NCBI GenBank assembly: GCA_002255925.1
Contig: NKIH01000001.1
Coordinates: 124,001-188,000 of the forward strand
Direction: 5' to 3'
Source of the DNA: Burkholderiales bacterium PBB6
Lineage (GTDB): Bacteria; Pseudomonadota; Gammaproteobacteria; Burkholderiales; Burkholderiaceae_C
DNA: 64,000 nucleotides
The notes under the pieces were generated by a model. It was not told where the DNA came from. It saw only the letters and a list, made by a program, of their open reading frames with translations, and ran no database searches. Below are positions 50,850 through 61,231 of this stretch, in pieces. Position 1 is the stretch's first letter, and each line of letters starts with the position of its first letter. Made by a program: the position numbers and the translations under genes.

Positions 50850-52499
50850 ATGAAGGGGAAGTTGTGGATGGCGGCACTGGTGTCGCTGACGGCGCTGGTG
50901 ACTGAATTCATCACGGACGCCTCCCTTCAGAGCGAGTTTTTCAGGCACGCCGCGGCGCGGATGTTCGTCCCCTACAACGCGTTCACGAACGCGCTGGGCG
51001 ATGAGGCCCGTGCGGCCCGCGATCAACTGCTGGTGGTGGACATCGGCGCGCAAACCCTGGCGCGCTCACGCGACGGCTGGCCACTGAGCTACGGGCAACA
51101 CGCGCGCATCCTTGAGCGCGTGCGTCGCGCCAAGCCCAAGGTGCTGTTCATCGACTTCCAGTTCCAGGCGCCCCGGGCCGATGACACCCTGAGCCAGCTC
51201 GGCGATACGCTGTGCGCCTTCAAGGCCGACGGCATTCCGGTGCTGATGGCCGCGGGCTCGGAAGCCGCCAACGGCCTGCTCCGGCCCGAGCTGGAGGCCC
51301 TGCGCGGCAGCGACGGGCAACCGTGCTTCGAGAAGGTCAGCGTGACCTATGTGCCCTCGCCGATCGACCACATCGCCTGGACCTACCCGCTCAAGGCCAC
51401 CGTGGGCGACACCGAGCTGGACTCCGCCGCATTGGCGATCGCCCAGCACCTGCGTGGTGAGCCGCTGCTGGACGAGCATGCGCACGACACGACGATGGGT
51501 CTGGTGTGGGGCACTGGCTCGGCCTCGAACGGCCCGCGCTGGCAAGCGCCGGCGCCTGCCCACCAAGCCGCTGAGGCCCATGCGGACACCCCTGCCAATG
51601 CAGACGCCAACGCCGACGGCCACTACTGCCGCGAAGCCGCCTGGCAAGACATGATTCCCTTGCGGCAGGTCGCCTGGCGTCTGCTGCAGATTCCGGCTGA
51701 CAACCGTCCCTTCTGCCCCGCCCATCGCAGCATCGAAGCTTCCTCGCTCACCGGGCCGCAAACGCAGGCGCAGGCGTCGCAGCTGGCAGAGGCCATGACC
51801 CAGCGCGCCGTGCTGTACGGCGGCTCGTTCGACCCCAACGACTTCATCGCCTCGCCACTGCAAGGCGACCTGCCCGGCGTCTTTCTGCACGCGCAGGCCG
51901 CCGACAACCTGATCCGCTACGGGGAGAGCTGGCGGCGCACGAACATCGGTGGTCGCCTGGGCCACCAGGCCGAGTGGCCGATGACGCTGGGCGCGCTGTT
52001 CTGCATGGCTTTGCTCACGCTGCTGCTCAAGGATGTGGTGCGCTTCCTGAGCCACCGCATCCGCAGGGTACTGGCAGCGGCCAGGCATCGCCTGAGGACG
52101 TGGCGTCGGACGGCAGCCGCGTCGCCGGCGCAGGCGCCTGAGGCCGCCCATCATGCAGTCCACACCCATCACCGCAGCCACGTCGTCACCGAACTGCGCG
52201 CCCTGCTTGGGCGGTTCGGCCGGGTCTATCTGGCGCTGATGGTGGCGCTGCCGATGAGCCTGCTGCTGGAAAACGTGTTCTGGATCTCGGTGTTCGGCTA
52301 CTCGTCTGCGCTGGCTTTCTGCCTGCTCGGCGAAGTGTTCGTGGCCACCGAAGAAGTGGCGGCGCATGAGTCGCCCAAAGAGCCTGCCAGCCCGACTCCA
52401 ACGGCAACTGCACCCACGGTCCCGACAGACACCACCGCCGTCACACCCGCCAACACCGGCACCTCATCAGCCCCTCACGACACCAAGGCCGCATCATGA
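50850..52499 (+). CDS. CHASE2 domain membrane protein without output domain
   Basis: About 549 residues: an N-terminal TM, a periplasmic CHASE2 sensor (DQLLVVDIGAQTLARSRDG, VLFIDFQFQ, LPGVFLHAQAADNL), and two or three TMs at about 385-500, ending in a Pro/Thr/Ala-rich tail. A His/Ala/Asp-rich insert is present near residues 230-265. No kinase, cyclase or GGDEF output is attached. It overlaps the next gene by four bases (ATGA), so CHASE2, SH3-like and M48 genes are co-translated. Confidence 0.85.
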   Translation: MKGKLWMAALVSLTALVTEFITDASLQSEFFRHAAARMFVPYNAFTNALGDEARAARDQLLVVDIGAQTLARSRDGWPLSYGQHARILERVRRAKPKVLFIDFQFQAPRADDTLSQLGDTLCAFKADGIPVLMAAGSEAANGLLRPELEALRGSDGQPCFEKVSVTYVPSPIDHIAWTYPLKATVGDTELDSAALAIAQHLRGEPLLDEHAHDTTMGLVWGTGSASNGPRWQAPAPAHQAAEAHADTPANADANADGHYCREAAWQDMIPLRQVAWRLLQIPADNRPFCPAHRSIEASSLTGPQTQAQASQLAEAMTQRAVLYGGSFDPNDFIASPLQGDLPGVFLHAQAADNLIRYGESWRRTNIGGRLGHQAEWPMTLGALFCMALLTLLLKDVVRFLSHRIRRVLAAARHRLRTWRRTAAASPAQAPEAAHHAVHTHHRSHVVTELRALLGRFGRVYLALMVALPMSLLLENVFWISVFGYSSALAFCLLGEVFVATEEVAAHESPKEPASPTPTATAPTVPTDTTAVTPANTGTSSAPHDTKAAS

Positions 52500-52894
52500 A
52501 GCACCCGCTCCTTCGTTCTGCCAACGCACGCCTGCGCCACAGCCTGATGGGCCTGGCACTGTGCGGCCTGCTGGCCAGCGTCCAGGCCCAAACGCAGACC
52601 CAGACCACTGACCAGGTGGTGGCGGTGCTCAAGGGTGTCGACAAGGTCAGCTTGTATGCCAAGGCTTACGACAACAAGGCCCAGACGCGCCTTGATCCCA
52701 AGGAGCTGGGCTTTCCGCTGGCCGTGATGGAGGTCGATGGCGACTTCCTCAAGGTCAAGCTCAACGGCAAGGAAGTCTGGCTCGATGGCGCTGAAGTGGC
52801 CATCAACAAGGCCGTGGCGTTCAACTGCGTGAAGGACCAGGAGCGGCCGGTCAAGACGGCGTCGATCCAGGGTGCTTCTTCGGGCTGCAAATGA
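52496..52894 (+). CDS. Exported SH3-like small protein
   Basis: This 132-residue protein has a signal peptide (LMGLALCGLLASVQAQ) and a compact domain of about 85 residues resembling bacterial SH3 folds (VSLYAKAYDNKAQTRLDPKE, FLKVKLNGKEVWLDGAEV), with two cysteines near the end. It overlaps the M48 peptidase start by four bases. Confidence 0.7.
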   Translation: MKHPLLRSANARLRHSLMGLALCGLLASVQAQTQTQTTDQVVAVLKGVDKVSLYAKAYDNKAQTRLDPKELGFPLAVMEVDGDFLKVKLNGKEVWLDGAEVAINKAVAFNCVKDQERPVKTASIQGASSGCK

Positions 52895-54441
52895 CCACGC
52901 CCCTTCAGCGCCTGGCGGGCCTGTCGCTGCTCGGGCTGAGCGCCGTGAGCTTGCTCAGTGCCTGCAATGCGTCGATGCCGCTGGCGTCGTCGCTGCGGCC
53001 AGCGGGTGCGCCCGAGACCGTCGCATCCACCACGGCGCCGAACAGTCCGGAGGCTGCCGCTTCTGCGGCCCCTCCACCCACCGATGCAGAAGCCGAGCGC
53101 CGCGCCGATCTGCAGCGTCTGCAAGGCATGGCCTGGGGCCTGGCCGACATTCCGGTGGCGCAGGCCTTCCTCGATGAGCAGATGCGCAAGGTGCAGGCCG
53201 CCGGGCCGCAGCCGCCGGTCTTTGCCAAGGTGGTGATTCGCCCCAAGCTGAGCTACAACGCGGCGACCACCGCCAGCGGCCTGATCGCCGTCGACCTGGG
53301 CTGGCTCAAGAGCATCGACAGCGAGGCCGAACTGACCGCCTTGCTGGCCCATGAATACGGCCATCTGGTGCGTGAGCACCTGGTGACCAAGAACCGCATC
53401 GGCACCGCCGCGCACTACGCCACCTTGGCGGCCAATTACTGGGCCGCCAAATACAAGATCAACAACACCTGGACCATGACCATCATGGATACCGGCTGGT
53501 CAGAAATCCTGCTGCCCAACTGGAGCCGTGACCAGGAATACGAAGCCGACGCCTTCGCCCTGCAAACCACCCACGCGATGGGGTTTGGTTATGTCTCCGG
53601 CGTGAAGGCCTTCCTCGACCGGATCGAGTCCGTCGAGCGCAGCGCCAAGCGCAAAGAGCCCGCACCGCCTGCGAACGCGCCTGCTGCGAAGGAAGGCACC
53701 GGCGTCGACAACCACCCGCCGATTGCCGAGCGCATCAACCGCACGCGCCAGCTCGCCCTCACCCTGCCGCGGCAGCGCCCCGCCACCGGCTCGGGCGACC
53801 GCTGGAAGGCCGTGCTCAACAACCCAGAATTCAAATCGGCCGAGGCTGAGTACCTGCTGGCCATCACCTATTTCGAGGGCGCCGAGGCAGACGCACGGCA
53901 AGCCGCCGCGCGACTGACGCAAGAGCTGACCCGCCGGCCCGCACCACCACGAACGGCCATGGGCCTGGCCGCTGCGGCCGACATCAACAACGACCCGGCC
54001 AGGAAGGTCAGCCTGCTCAAGGCAGCCACGTCAGCGCCCGACGCGTCGTTCCGCACCTACCGCATGCTGGCCCATGTCCAGCGCAAGCCCCTGGGGCTGC
54101 TGGCCGATTCGGCCGACACGCTGCAGGCCGGTCTCGCGCGTTTCGACACCCCCGCCGAGCTGCTGCCCGACGCCATCGAGGACCAACGCGAGGGCAGCGA
54201 CATGATCGACGCATTGCCACGCAACCAGGTGACGATGGGCCAGAGCCTGTTTCAGGTGAAGAACTCGGCCACCGTCGTGCAGATGAACCTGAAGTGCATG
54301 CTCCAGCCCGCCTTCGCCGAGATGTGCGCCTGGGCCGCCAAGAACGTGCAGCAGCGCCAGGAAGAGCTGGCGCGCCGCAAGTCACGCGACGCGGCCATGG
54401 CCAAGAGCGTCGAGAAGCGGCTGGACAAGATGTTCAAGTAA
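52891..54441 (+). CDS. M48 family metallopeptidase, probable lipoprotein
   Basis: This 516-residue protein has a lipobox-like signal (VSLLSAC). The zinc motif is HEYGHLVREHL, with a downstream acidic region in DQEYEADAFAL, as in BepA/Loip-type M48 proteases. The C-terminal half is helical and repeat-like. It is likely a periplasmic, outer-membrane-anchored protease; the CHASE2 and SH3-like partners suggest stress-linked control. The last 8 bases overlap the converging regulator. Confidence 0.88.
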   Translation: MTTPLQRLAGLSLLGLSAVSLLSACNASMPLASSLRPAGAPETVASTTAPNSPEAAASAAPPPTDAEAERRADLQRLQGMAWGLADIPVAQAFLDEQMRKVQAAGPQPPVFAKVVIRPKLSYNAATTASGLIAVDLGWLKSIDSEAELTALLAHEYGHLVREHLVTKNRIGTAAHYATLAANYWAAKYKINNTWTMTIMDTGWSEILLPNWSRDQEYEADAFALQTTHAMGFGYVSGVKAFLDRIESVERSAKRKEPAPPANAPAAKEGTGVDNHPPIAERINRTRQLALTLPRQRPATGSGDRWKAVLNNPEFKSAEAEYLLAITYFEGAEADARQAAARLTQELTRRPAPPRTAMGLAAAADINNDPARKVSLLKAATSAPDASFRTYRMLAHVQRKPLGLLADSADTLQAGLARFDTPAELLPDAIEDQREGSDMIDALPRNQVTMGQSLFQVKNSATVVQMNLKCMLQPAFAEMCAWAAKNVQQRQEELARRKSRDAAMAKSVEKRLDKMFK

Positions 54442-57400
54442 GCGCGTAAAGCGCTGCCAGCGCCGCGAGCCCCTGCCGGGTCACCAGCAACTCTGCCTCG
54501 GCACGGCAGCGTCGCGCGGCGGGCTCGTCCCGCAGCAATGCCGCCTGCAGAAACAGCGACTCGGCCAGCGCCTCTTGCAACTGGCCGCGCCGGGCGGACT
54601 GCACCATCTGCTCGGCCTGCCGTGCGGCCTCAGCCGCGTCATTGGCGGCGCGGGCCAGCTCGAACGACGCACGCGCGGCGCGCCAATGCACCAGCGGGTG
54701 GCTGCTGCGCACGGCCAGGCCTTGCAGGCGCTCCAGCAACGCGGGCGACACGGCTTGTTGCAAGGCCAGCGCTGCCTGCACCTGCGCCAGCAGCAGCTGG
54801 CTCACACGCAGGGGCTCGGCGCTCTGGGCGAGCAGCGGTGCCGCCTCGTCAAGCGCAAGGGCCGCGTCGGCGGGCCGTTGCCACAGCAGCATCAGGCGGG
54901 CGCGACGCACCAGCGCCTCGGCCTCGAAGCCGGGGCTGGCCTGCTCACGCGCCATCTGCAGCGCACGCGTCAGGGCAGCGTCGCTGTCCTCGAAGCGTGC
55001 GGCACTGGCCAGCACCAGGCCCAGCACCAGCAGCGACAGGGTTTCGGTGTGGGCCACGCCAGCCCAGCTCTTCAGGCTGCGGCGCGCCATGGTTTCGGCT
55101 TCGCCGATGCGGCCGAGGGCGTGCAGCATCACGGCCAGGTCGTTCTCCACCGTGATGCCGCTGCAGTATTCGGGGTGGCGCTCCAGCAGCCTCGCGAGCG
55201 CGTCATGCGCAGCCTGCACCTGGCCACCGAACCAGTGGATCTGCCCCTCCCAGCTCAACAGGCTCGGCCGCTGCGGCGCGTGGGTCCGCAACTGCGCCAG
55301 CAAGGCCCAGGCGGCGGGGATGTCGGGCTCGCGCATCGCCAGCTCGATCAGCACCTCGATGGCATCCACGCGTTCACCCACCGGCAAGGCGGGCAGCAAC
55401 TGGCGCAGGCGTTGGGCATGCACCTGCGCGCGCGGAATGTCGCCAGCGAACACGCGGTTGTCGACCAGGGCAGAGCGCAGCCGGGCCTCGATCTGGCGGT
55501 GCTGTTCGGGGTCGGCCACCGCGCCGAGTCGGGCCTGCACGGCCTCCAGCGCGGCCTCGCCGCGGGCCAGGTCTTCGAACAGGTCGCAGGCGGCCAGCTC
55601 CAGTTGGGCGCGCAGGCTCTGGGTGGCATCCAGCGACGCATCCGCCACCTCACGCCACAAGGCCTTGGCAGCGCTGAAGCTGCCGCGCGCCTTGAGTTGC
55701 TCGGCGCCGCGGTGACACCAGGCCAGCGCGGTCTGGGTATCGCCCGCCAAGCGCCAGTGCTCGGCGATGGTCAGCGCGTCGGGCGGCTCGTCGCCGGTCT
55801 GGCTCTGGCTGGCCAGCCACAACGCCGCATGTCGATGCAGGGCCGCGCGGTGCATCGCCGGCAGGGCCTGGGCCACCGCCTGGCGCACCAGGTCGTGCCG
55901 GCACACCAGGCGGCCGCCACCGTCCTCGCGCAGCAGCCCGGCGGCCACGGCACGTTGAAGGCGCTGCGTCCACATCGCCAGCGCGGCGTCGTCTCGGGTA
56001 TCCAGCCCCTTGATCAAGGCCGCGGCCGGTACGGGCTGCACAAAGACCGCCGATTGCTCCACGGCGGCACGCAGGGGCTGCGGCAAACCTTCCAGCCGCT
56101 GCAGCACCAGGCGGGCGATGCGCACATGCACCGGACCGGGCAGGTCATCGTCCTCGGCGCCCAGGCCGGCTTTCACCAGCTCGCCCAACAGGAAGGCATT
56201 GCCGCCACTCAAGGCATGCAGGCGGTCGAGGGTGCCGGCGTCCTGCGCGAGGTGCGGCCAGCGGCTGGCACAGGCTTGCGCCACGGCCTCACGAGTGAGC
56301 ATGCCCACGTCCTGCACGGCCAGACGGTTGGCGGCTTGCAGGCCGTCCAGGCTGGCCTGCAGCGCCTCGCTCACTTCATGGCGCCGGGCTGCGGCCCGCC
56401 AGGGCAGCCGGCCGCTGTGGGCCAGCATCAGCAACCACTCCACGGTGGCGGTGTCGCACCACTGCAGATCGTCCACCAGCAGCATCGGTGTCAGCGCTTC
56501 GAAGCCACGCGTCAGCGCCTCCACCAGCCGGGTGCGGGCGGTCATGGCGTCCAGCGGCGGCAAGGCCTCTTCCGGGGCCAGCTCGGGCAGCACGCGGGCC
56601 AGGTCCAGCCGGTAGGGGCGGAGCGGGTGAGCGGGGTCTTGCACCAGGCGCGCCAGGGTGGCGATGTGGCTGCGCAGCACATCCAGCAGCGGCCGGTAAG
56701 GCATGGCGTGCAGCCCCTCCAGGCCGCGCAGCAACGGCACACCGGGAAAGGTGGCTTGCAGCAGCGTCGTCTTGCCGGCGCCAGGTTCACCCAGCAGCAG
56801 CACCGCTGCGGTCGGGTTGTGCAGCAGGTGCTGCAGTTCGTGCGCGCGGCCGGGTGGGGCGTGGGCGGCATCGCCGACACCCGCGCTGGCGGCGACGCTC
56901 GACACCGGCGCTGCATCGGGCGCGTCAGGCGCATCCGCTATCGCTGATGCTGACCTTGACGCAGACACCGCCGCAGCGCGCAGCCCGGCCGGGGCTTCAC
57001 GGCTCCGGCGACAAGCCTCCAGCCACTCGACCTGCAACGCGGGGTGGGTGTCTTCGCACCACTGGGCGAAGCCGGCATAGCCCGACAGCCGCCAGCCTTG
57101 CAGCCAACCGGCGGGCGACATCCGCGTCAACACGGCGCTGTCGCCAGACGCCTGCGCGGCGCGCAAGGCGGACAGGTCTGAAGGCAGCACCAGCCGCACG
57201 CGGGCACGCTCCGACTGCAAAGCCTCGACCTGATGCCAGCCCGCCAGCAACTGCTTGGCGCGGTGCAGGTTGATGCGCAGGTGGTGCAGCGCATCGGCGG
57301 GTGTGGCGTCGGGCCAGAACACCAGCGCCAGCGCTTCGCGCGTCATCCAGCCGCCCTGGGTGGCCAGCAGCAGCAGTAAGGCTGCCGGCACCGTCGGGGG

Positions 57401-57460
57401 CAGGGGCTGCGGGGGCGCGTCAGCCGGCGCCCAGGCCGGGCCTGTCAACAAGATCAGCAT
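54434..57460 (-). CDS. Large SARP-like / STAND AAA-TPR transcriptional regulator
   Basis: This 1008-residue protein has an N-terminal winged-helix/BTAD-like region (LLLLLATQGGWMTREALALVFW, LHHLRINLHRAKQLL), an AAA ATPase ([14 protein letters not shown] near 220, LLVDDLQWCD), and a long TPR-rich C-terminus. This matches one-component regulators of the SARP/LuxR-ATPase class without a C-terminal LuxR HTH. Target and signal are unknown. It ends against the M48 gene. Confidence 0.85.
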   Translation of the reverse strand: MLILLTGPAWAPADAPPQPLPPTVPAALLLLLATQGGWMTREALALVFWPDATPADALHHLRINLHRAKQLLAGWHQVEALQSERARVRLVLPSDLSALRAAQASGDSAVLTRMSPAGWLQGWRLSGYAGFAQWCEDTHPALQVEWLEACRRSREAPAGLRAAAVSASRSASAIADAPDAPDAAPVSSVAASAGVGDAAHAPPGRAHELQHLLHNPTAAVLLLGEPGAGKTTLLQATFPGVPLLRGLEGLHAMPYRPLLDVLRSHIATLARLVQDPAHPLRPYRLDLARVLPELAPEEALPPLDAMTARTRLVEALTRGFEALTPMLLVDDLQWCDTATVEWLLMLAHSGRLPWRAAARRHEVSEALQASLDGLQAANRLAVQDVGMLTREAVAQACASRWPHLAQDAGTLDRLHALSGGNAFLLGELVKAGLGAEDDDLPGPVHVRIARLVLQRLEGLPQPLRAAVEQSAVFVQPVPAAALIKGLDTRDDAALAMWTQRLQRAVAAGLLREDGGGRLVCRHDLVRQAVAQALPAMHRAALHRHAALWLASQSQTGDEPPDALTIAEHWRLAGDTQTALAWCHRGAEQLKARGSFSAAKALWREVADASLDATQSLRAQLELAACDLFEDLARGEAALEAVQARLGAVADPEQHRQIEARLRSALVDNRVFAGDIPRAQVHAQRLRQLLPALPVGERVDAIEVLIELAMREPDIPAAWALLAQLRTHAPQRPSLLSWEGQIHWFGGQVQAAHDALARLLERHPEYCSGITVENDLAVMLHALGRIGEAETMARRSLKSWAGVAHTETLSLLVLGLVLASAARFEDSDAALTRALQMAREQASPGFEAEALVRRARLMLLWQRPADAALALDEAAPLLAQSAEPLRVSQLLLAQVQAALALQQAVSPALLERLQGLAVRSSHPLVHWRAARASFELARAANDAAEAARQAEQMVQSARRGQLQEALAESLFLQAALLRDEPAARRCRAEAELLVTRQGLAALAALYALT

Positions 57461-57523
57461 GTTGAAACCGAGTGTCGCAGCCTCGGCCGCCGGGTCACAA
57501 GCCGCACAAAGTCGTGCGCTCGC

Positions 57524-58252
57524 TCAGGCAACGCGCTTGCGGCGCGCCCGTGCGGCCAGCAAGCCCATGCCCGCCAGCAGCATCGCCACCTGGCTGGGCT
57601 CAGGCACAGGGGCCGCGGCCGCCACACCGAACACATCCAGTTCGCGGTAGCCGGCGTAGCCATAGTCCAGGCCATTGCTGAACTGGAAGCGCACCGTCTG
57701 CACATTGGTGGCCAGCCAACCGCCGGAGCCGGTCAGGCCGACCCGTGAGTTCGTGTTGCCGCCCCGGGTGGTGGCGTTGAAAAACACGGTCGCCAGCTCG
57801 ATGAACGTGGTTGGGGCCGCGGCGGTGGCATAAGACACCACATAGGCCTGGCCGCCACGGTTGCCGTCCCAGCCGGCATAGGTGTTGATGGCACTGAGGT
57901 TGTAGCCTTGCCCGCCGACGGTATCGAAGGTGAACGTGGCGGTGTGGCTTCCGTCTGCCGTCGCAGATTCCCCACCGTTGCCCTGGTTGCCCTGGCCGCC
58001 ATAAACACCGTTGTTGAACGCAACCGCGCCGTTGGCGCCCTCCTTCCGGAAGTCGCCCTCGAAGCTGGAGGTGGCCAGATGGGTCTGCAGCAGATCGTCA
58101 CTGGCGACCGCGTAGCCGACATTGGCCTGCTGCGCGGTGCTGATGTTGACGGCAGGCGCCGGCACGGTGGCCGCCAGGGCCTCCTCGGGCACAGCCGCCA
58201 GGGCGGCCAGCAGGCTCAGCATCAACAGCGGAGCAGGGTGGTGGATTTTCAT
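57524..58252 (-). CDS. PEP-CTERM sorting domain protein
   Basis: This 242-residue exported protein has an N-terminal signal and the C-terminal PEP-CTERM tripartite tail: VPEPSQ, a TM (VAMLLAGMGLLAAR), then a basic end (RARRKR). The body is Gly/Asn/Thr-rich and beta-like. PEP-CTERM proteins are processed by exosortase at the surface of EPS-forming bacteria; no exosortase gene is in the window. Confidence 0.88.
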   Translation of the reverse strand: MKIHHPAPLLMLSLLAALAAVPEEALAATVPAPAVNISTAQQANVGYAVASDDLLQTHLATSSFEGDFRKEGANGAVAFNNGVYGGQGNQGNGGESATADGSHTATFTFDTVGGQGYNLSAINTYAGWDGNRGGQAYVVSYATAAAPTTFIELATVFFNATTRGGNTNSRVGLTGSGGWLATNVQTVRFQFSNGLDYGYAGYRELDVFGVAAAAPVPEPSQVAMLLAGMGLLAARARRKRVA

Positions 58253-58399
58253 GACAGCGTCCTTCAGGCAGTGTTGTGAAGTGGGTGTGAGCTAGGTCGA
58301 CACGCCGATTCTTCAAAGCCACCGTCTCAGCCGCGTCTCAGGCGGGCACGCACCGCACTTCAAACTGGGGGGCACCGACTGTGCTGTTGTGCTGCAGAC

Positions 58400-58433
58400 G
58401 AAAAAAAACCGGCTCCTCAGAGCCGGCTCTTTG
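58400..58433 (-). terminator. Terminator after the second RRM gene
   Basis: On the minus strand AGCCGGCTC pairs with GAGCCGG and continues into T8, about 25 bases after the RRM stop. Confidence 0.88.
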
Positions 58434-58454
58434 CAGTCAACGAGTGACTGAAGA

Positions 58455-58802
58455 TCAGTAGCGACCGCCGCCGAAGCCGCCGTTGCCGTAACCGACATCG
58501 GCGCGCTGGCCCTTGTAGCCGTCGGCGCTGTAGCTGCCGCCACCGCTCGAAGCTTCACGCGGACGGGCCAGGCTGACGACGATCGAGCGACCGTCGACCG
58601 ACATGCCGTGCAGTGCGGTGATCGCGGTCTGCGCTTCGTCGGCCGAACCCATTTCCACGAAGCCGAAGCCCTTGGACTTGCCGGTGTCGCGGTCCATCAT
58701 CACCTTGGCCGACGACACGCTGCCGTGCTCGGAGAAGTTGCTGCGCAGGCTGGCGTCAGTGACGGAATAAGGCAGGTTGCCCACGTAAATCTTGCTGCTC
58801 AT
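58455..58802 (-). CDS. Second RRM RNA-binding protein
   Basis: This 115-residue protein has one RRM (KIYVGNLPYSVTD as RNP2, KGFGFVEMGSADEA as RNP1) and a short Gly/Tyr/Ser tail (GYGNGGFGGGRY). It is a paralogue of the 16069 protein, differing mainly in a shorter tail. ATG 58802 follows the usual AGACTCCCC-type leader. Confidence 0.92.
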   Translation of the reverse strand: MSSKIYVGNLPYSVTDASLRSNFSEHGSVSSAKVMMDRDTGKSKGFGFVEMGSADEAQTAITALHGMSVDGRSIVVSLARPREASSGGGSYSADGYKGQRADVGYGNGGFGGGRY

Positions 58803-58904
58803 GGGGAGTCTTTCTGTATCAGGCGCATCGTCGCGATGCGGTTGTGCGAAGCGGTCGTTCGCAGCGACTGGGGTGCTGAGGTCTGCTTGGGTGAACGCAG
58901 GAAA

Positions 58905-59114
58905 TCAGCACACCGGGGGGTGAGGCATGCTGGTTTGCAGCCAGCCTTGGGTGACTGCAAACAGCTTGGCGGCATCGCGCGAGACAAAGGTCTTGTCGAA
59001 GCGGAACACACGGCAGTAGCTGCCGTTGCCTTGTGCGCGCTGTACCGAGAATGAGGCGCGAAAACGGCCGCAGTCGGTGAGGTGTGTCGCGGGCGAAACG
59101 ACGAACTTGCCCAT
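58905..59114 (-). CDS. Small hypothetical protein
   Basis: A 69-residue frame starts MGKFVVSPATHLTDCGRF and ends HPPVC. Composition (FRFDKTFVSRDAAKLFAVTQG) looks protein-like rather than random, and it precedes the RRM gene on the same strand. The start is uncertain: ATG 59114 or an upstream TTG 59144, neither with a ribosome site. Confidence 0.45.
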   Translation of the reverse strand: MGKFVVSPATHLTDCGRFRASFSVQRAQGNGSYCRVFRFDKTFVSRDAAKLFAVTQGWLQTSMPHPPVC

Positions 59115-59315
59115 GGAAATGGCTGTATGTGAGATCTTGTTCAATCAAAACCGCGGGGTTGAAATCACCTGCGGGAGCATCGGACGGCTCGGTTGGCTGC
59201 TGCTCTGCAGACCAAAAGGGGCGGTGGGGCGGCAAGGTGCTACCCGTGCAAGGCGTGTGACGCTTTGAGAAATCGCCGTTGGGGAAGCGATTTCCTGCAT
59301 GCCAGTGTTCGCTTT

Positions 59316-59333
59316 ATATCATTTGTGTGATAT
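59316..59333. promoter_or_regulatory. ATATCA-N6-TGATAT perfect palindrome
   Basis: A perfect six-base inverted repeat sits 202 bases upstream of the small hypothetical gene. The arms resemble the half-sites of the site at 59859 in inverted order. Binding protein unknown. Confidence 0.4.
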
Positions 59334-59391
59334 GCGAGTCAATCGATATTTCCGAAGGCATTAAAGATGGCCGCGGAAGGGTGGGGGCACG

Positions 59392-59796
59392 TCAAGCCAC
59401 CTTGCGCCGCGTCTTCTTGGGCGCCGGCGCCGCGCAACCCTTGCAGCGGCCGTACAGCGTCAGGTCGTGGTCTTCCACCAAAAAGCCGGGCGGTGCCAGC
59501 TTCGACAAGTCACCCGGGCAGGCGTGCACGTCGAACACACGCTGGCAATGCAGGCACTGGAAGTGGTGGTGGTGCTGGTGGCCCGCCAGCTCGAAGCGGG
59601 CGTTTTCGCCGGGCAAGTTCACGGGCTGCAACTCGCCCTCTTCCACCAGCGCCTTGAGGTTGCGATAGACGGTGGCGATGCCCAGGCCGGGCACGTCCTG
59701 CTGGGCCGCGTCCAGCACTTCCTGGGGCAGCAGCGGGCGATCAGCCAGGGCGATGGCGTCGCGGATGGCGCTGCGTTGGCGGGTGTTTCTTTCCAT
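59392..59796 (-). CDS. Fur-family metalloregulator, probably Zur
   Basis: This 134-residue regulator has a winged helix (RPLLPQEVLDAAQQ, GIATVYRNLKALVEEGEL) and a dimer/metal domain with HQHHHHFQCLHCQRVFDVH and CKGC, giving two CxxC pairs for structural zinc. Divergence from a CobW GTPase, TonB receptor and binding protein makes Zur more likely than Fur. I start at ATG 59796; the frame is open 15 codons further. Confidence 0.85.
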   Translation of the reverse strand: MERNTRQRSAIRDAIALADRPLLPQEVLDAAQQDVPGLGIATVYRNLKALVEEGELQPVNLPGENARFELAGHQHHHHFQCLHCQRVFDVHACPGDLSKLAPPGFLVEDHDLTLYGRCKGCAAPAPKKTRRKVA

Positions 59797-59858
59797 GTGA
59801 CAAGCGTAACGGAGTTTGAGTTGGCGGTGCTTGCGCGCCACGCCGGTTCGATCGCTAG

Positions 59859-59874
59859 TGATACTGCCATATCA
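59859..59874. promoter_or_regulatory. Candidate Zur/Fur box between zur and cobW
   Basis: TGATACTGCCATATCA is a near-perfect inverted repeat in an AT-rich patch 33 bases before the CobW start and 63 after the regulator start. Position fits repression of both divergent genes. Confidence 0.5.
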
Positions 59875-59906
59875 TTATTGAATCAAATCAAACCGGGGCT
59901 CTGCAC

Positions 59907-61145
<1,239 letters not shown>

Positions 61146-61231
61146 ACGGTGCTGATCGCCGCCTAGACCCGCGCCAAAACCCGCGCCGCAACCCCTCGCC
61201 TCTCCTGCTCGCCACCACAACCCGCTTCCTC

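Noticed and set aside
59392-59796. Calling the regulator Fur for iron
   Set aside because: Neighbouring CobW/ZigA-type GTPase favours zinc; iron cannot be excluded.
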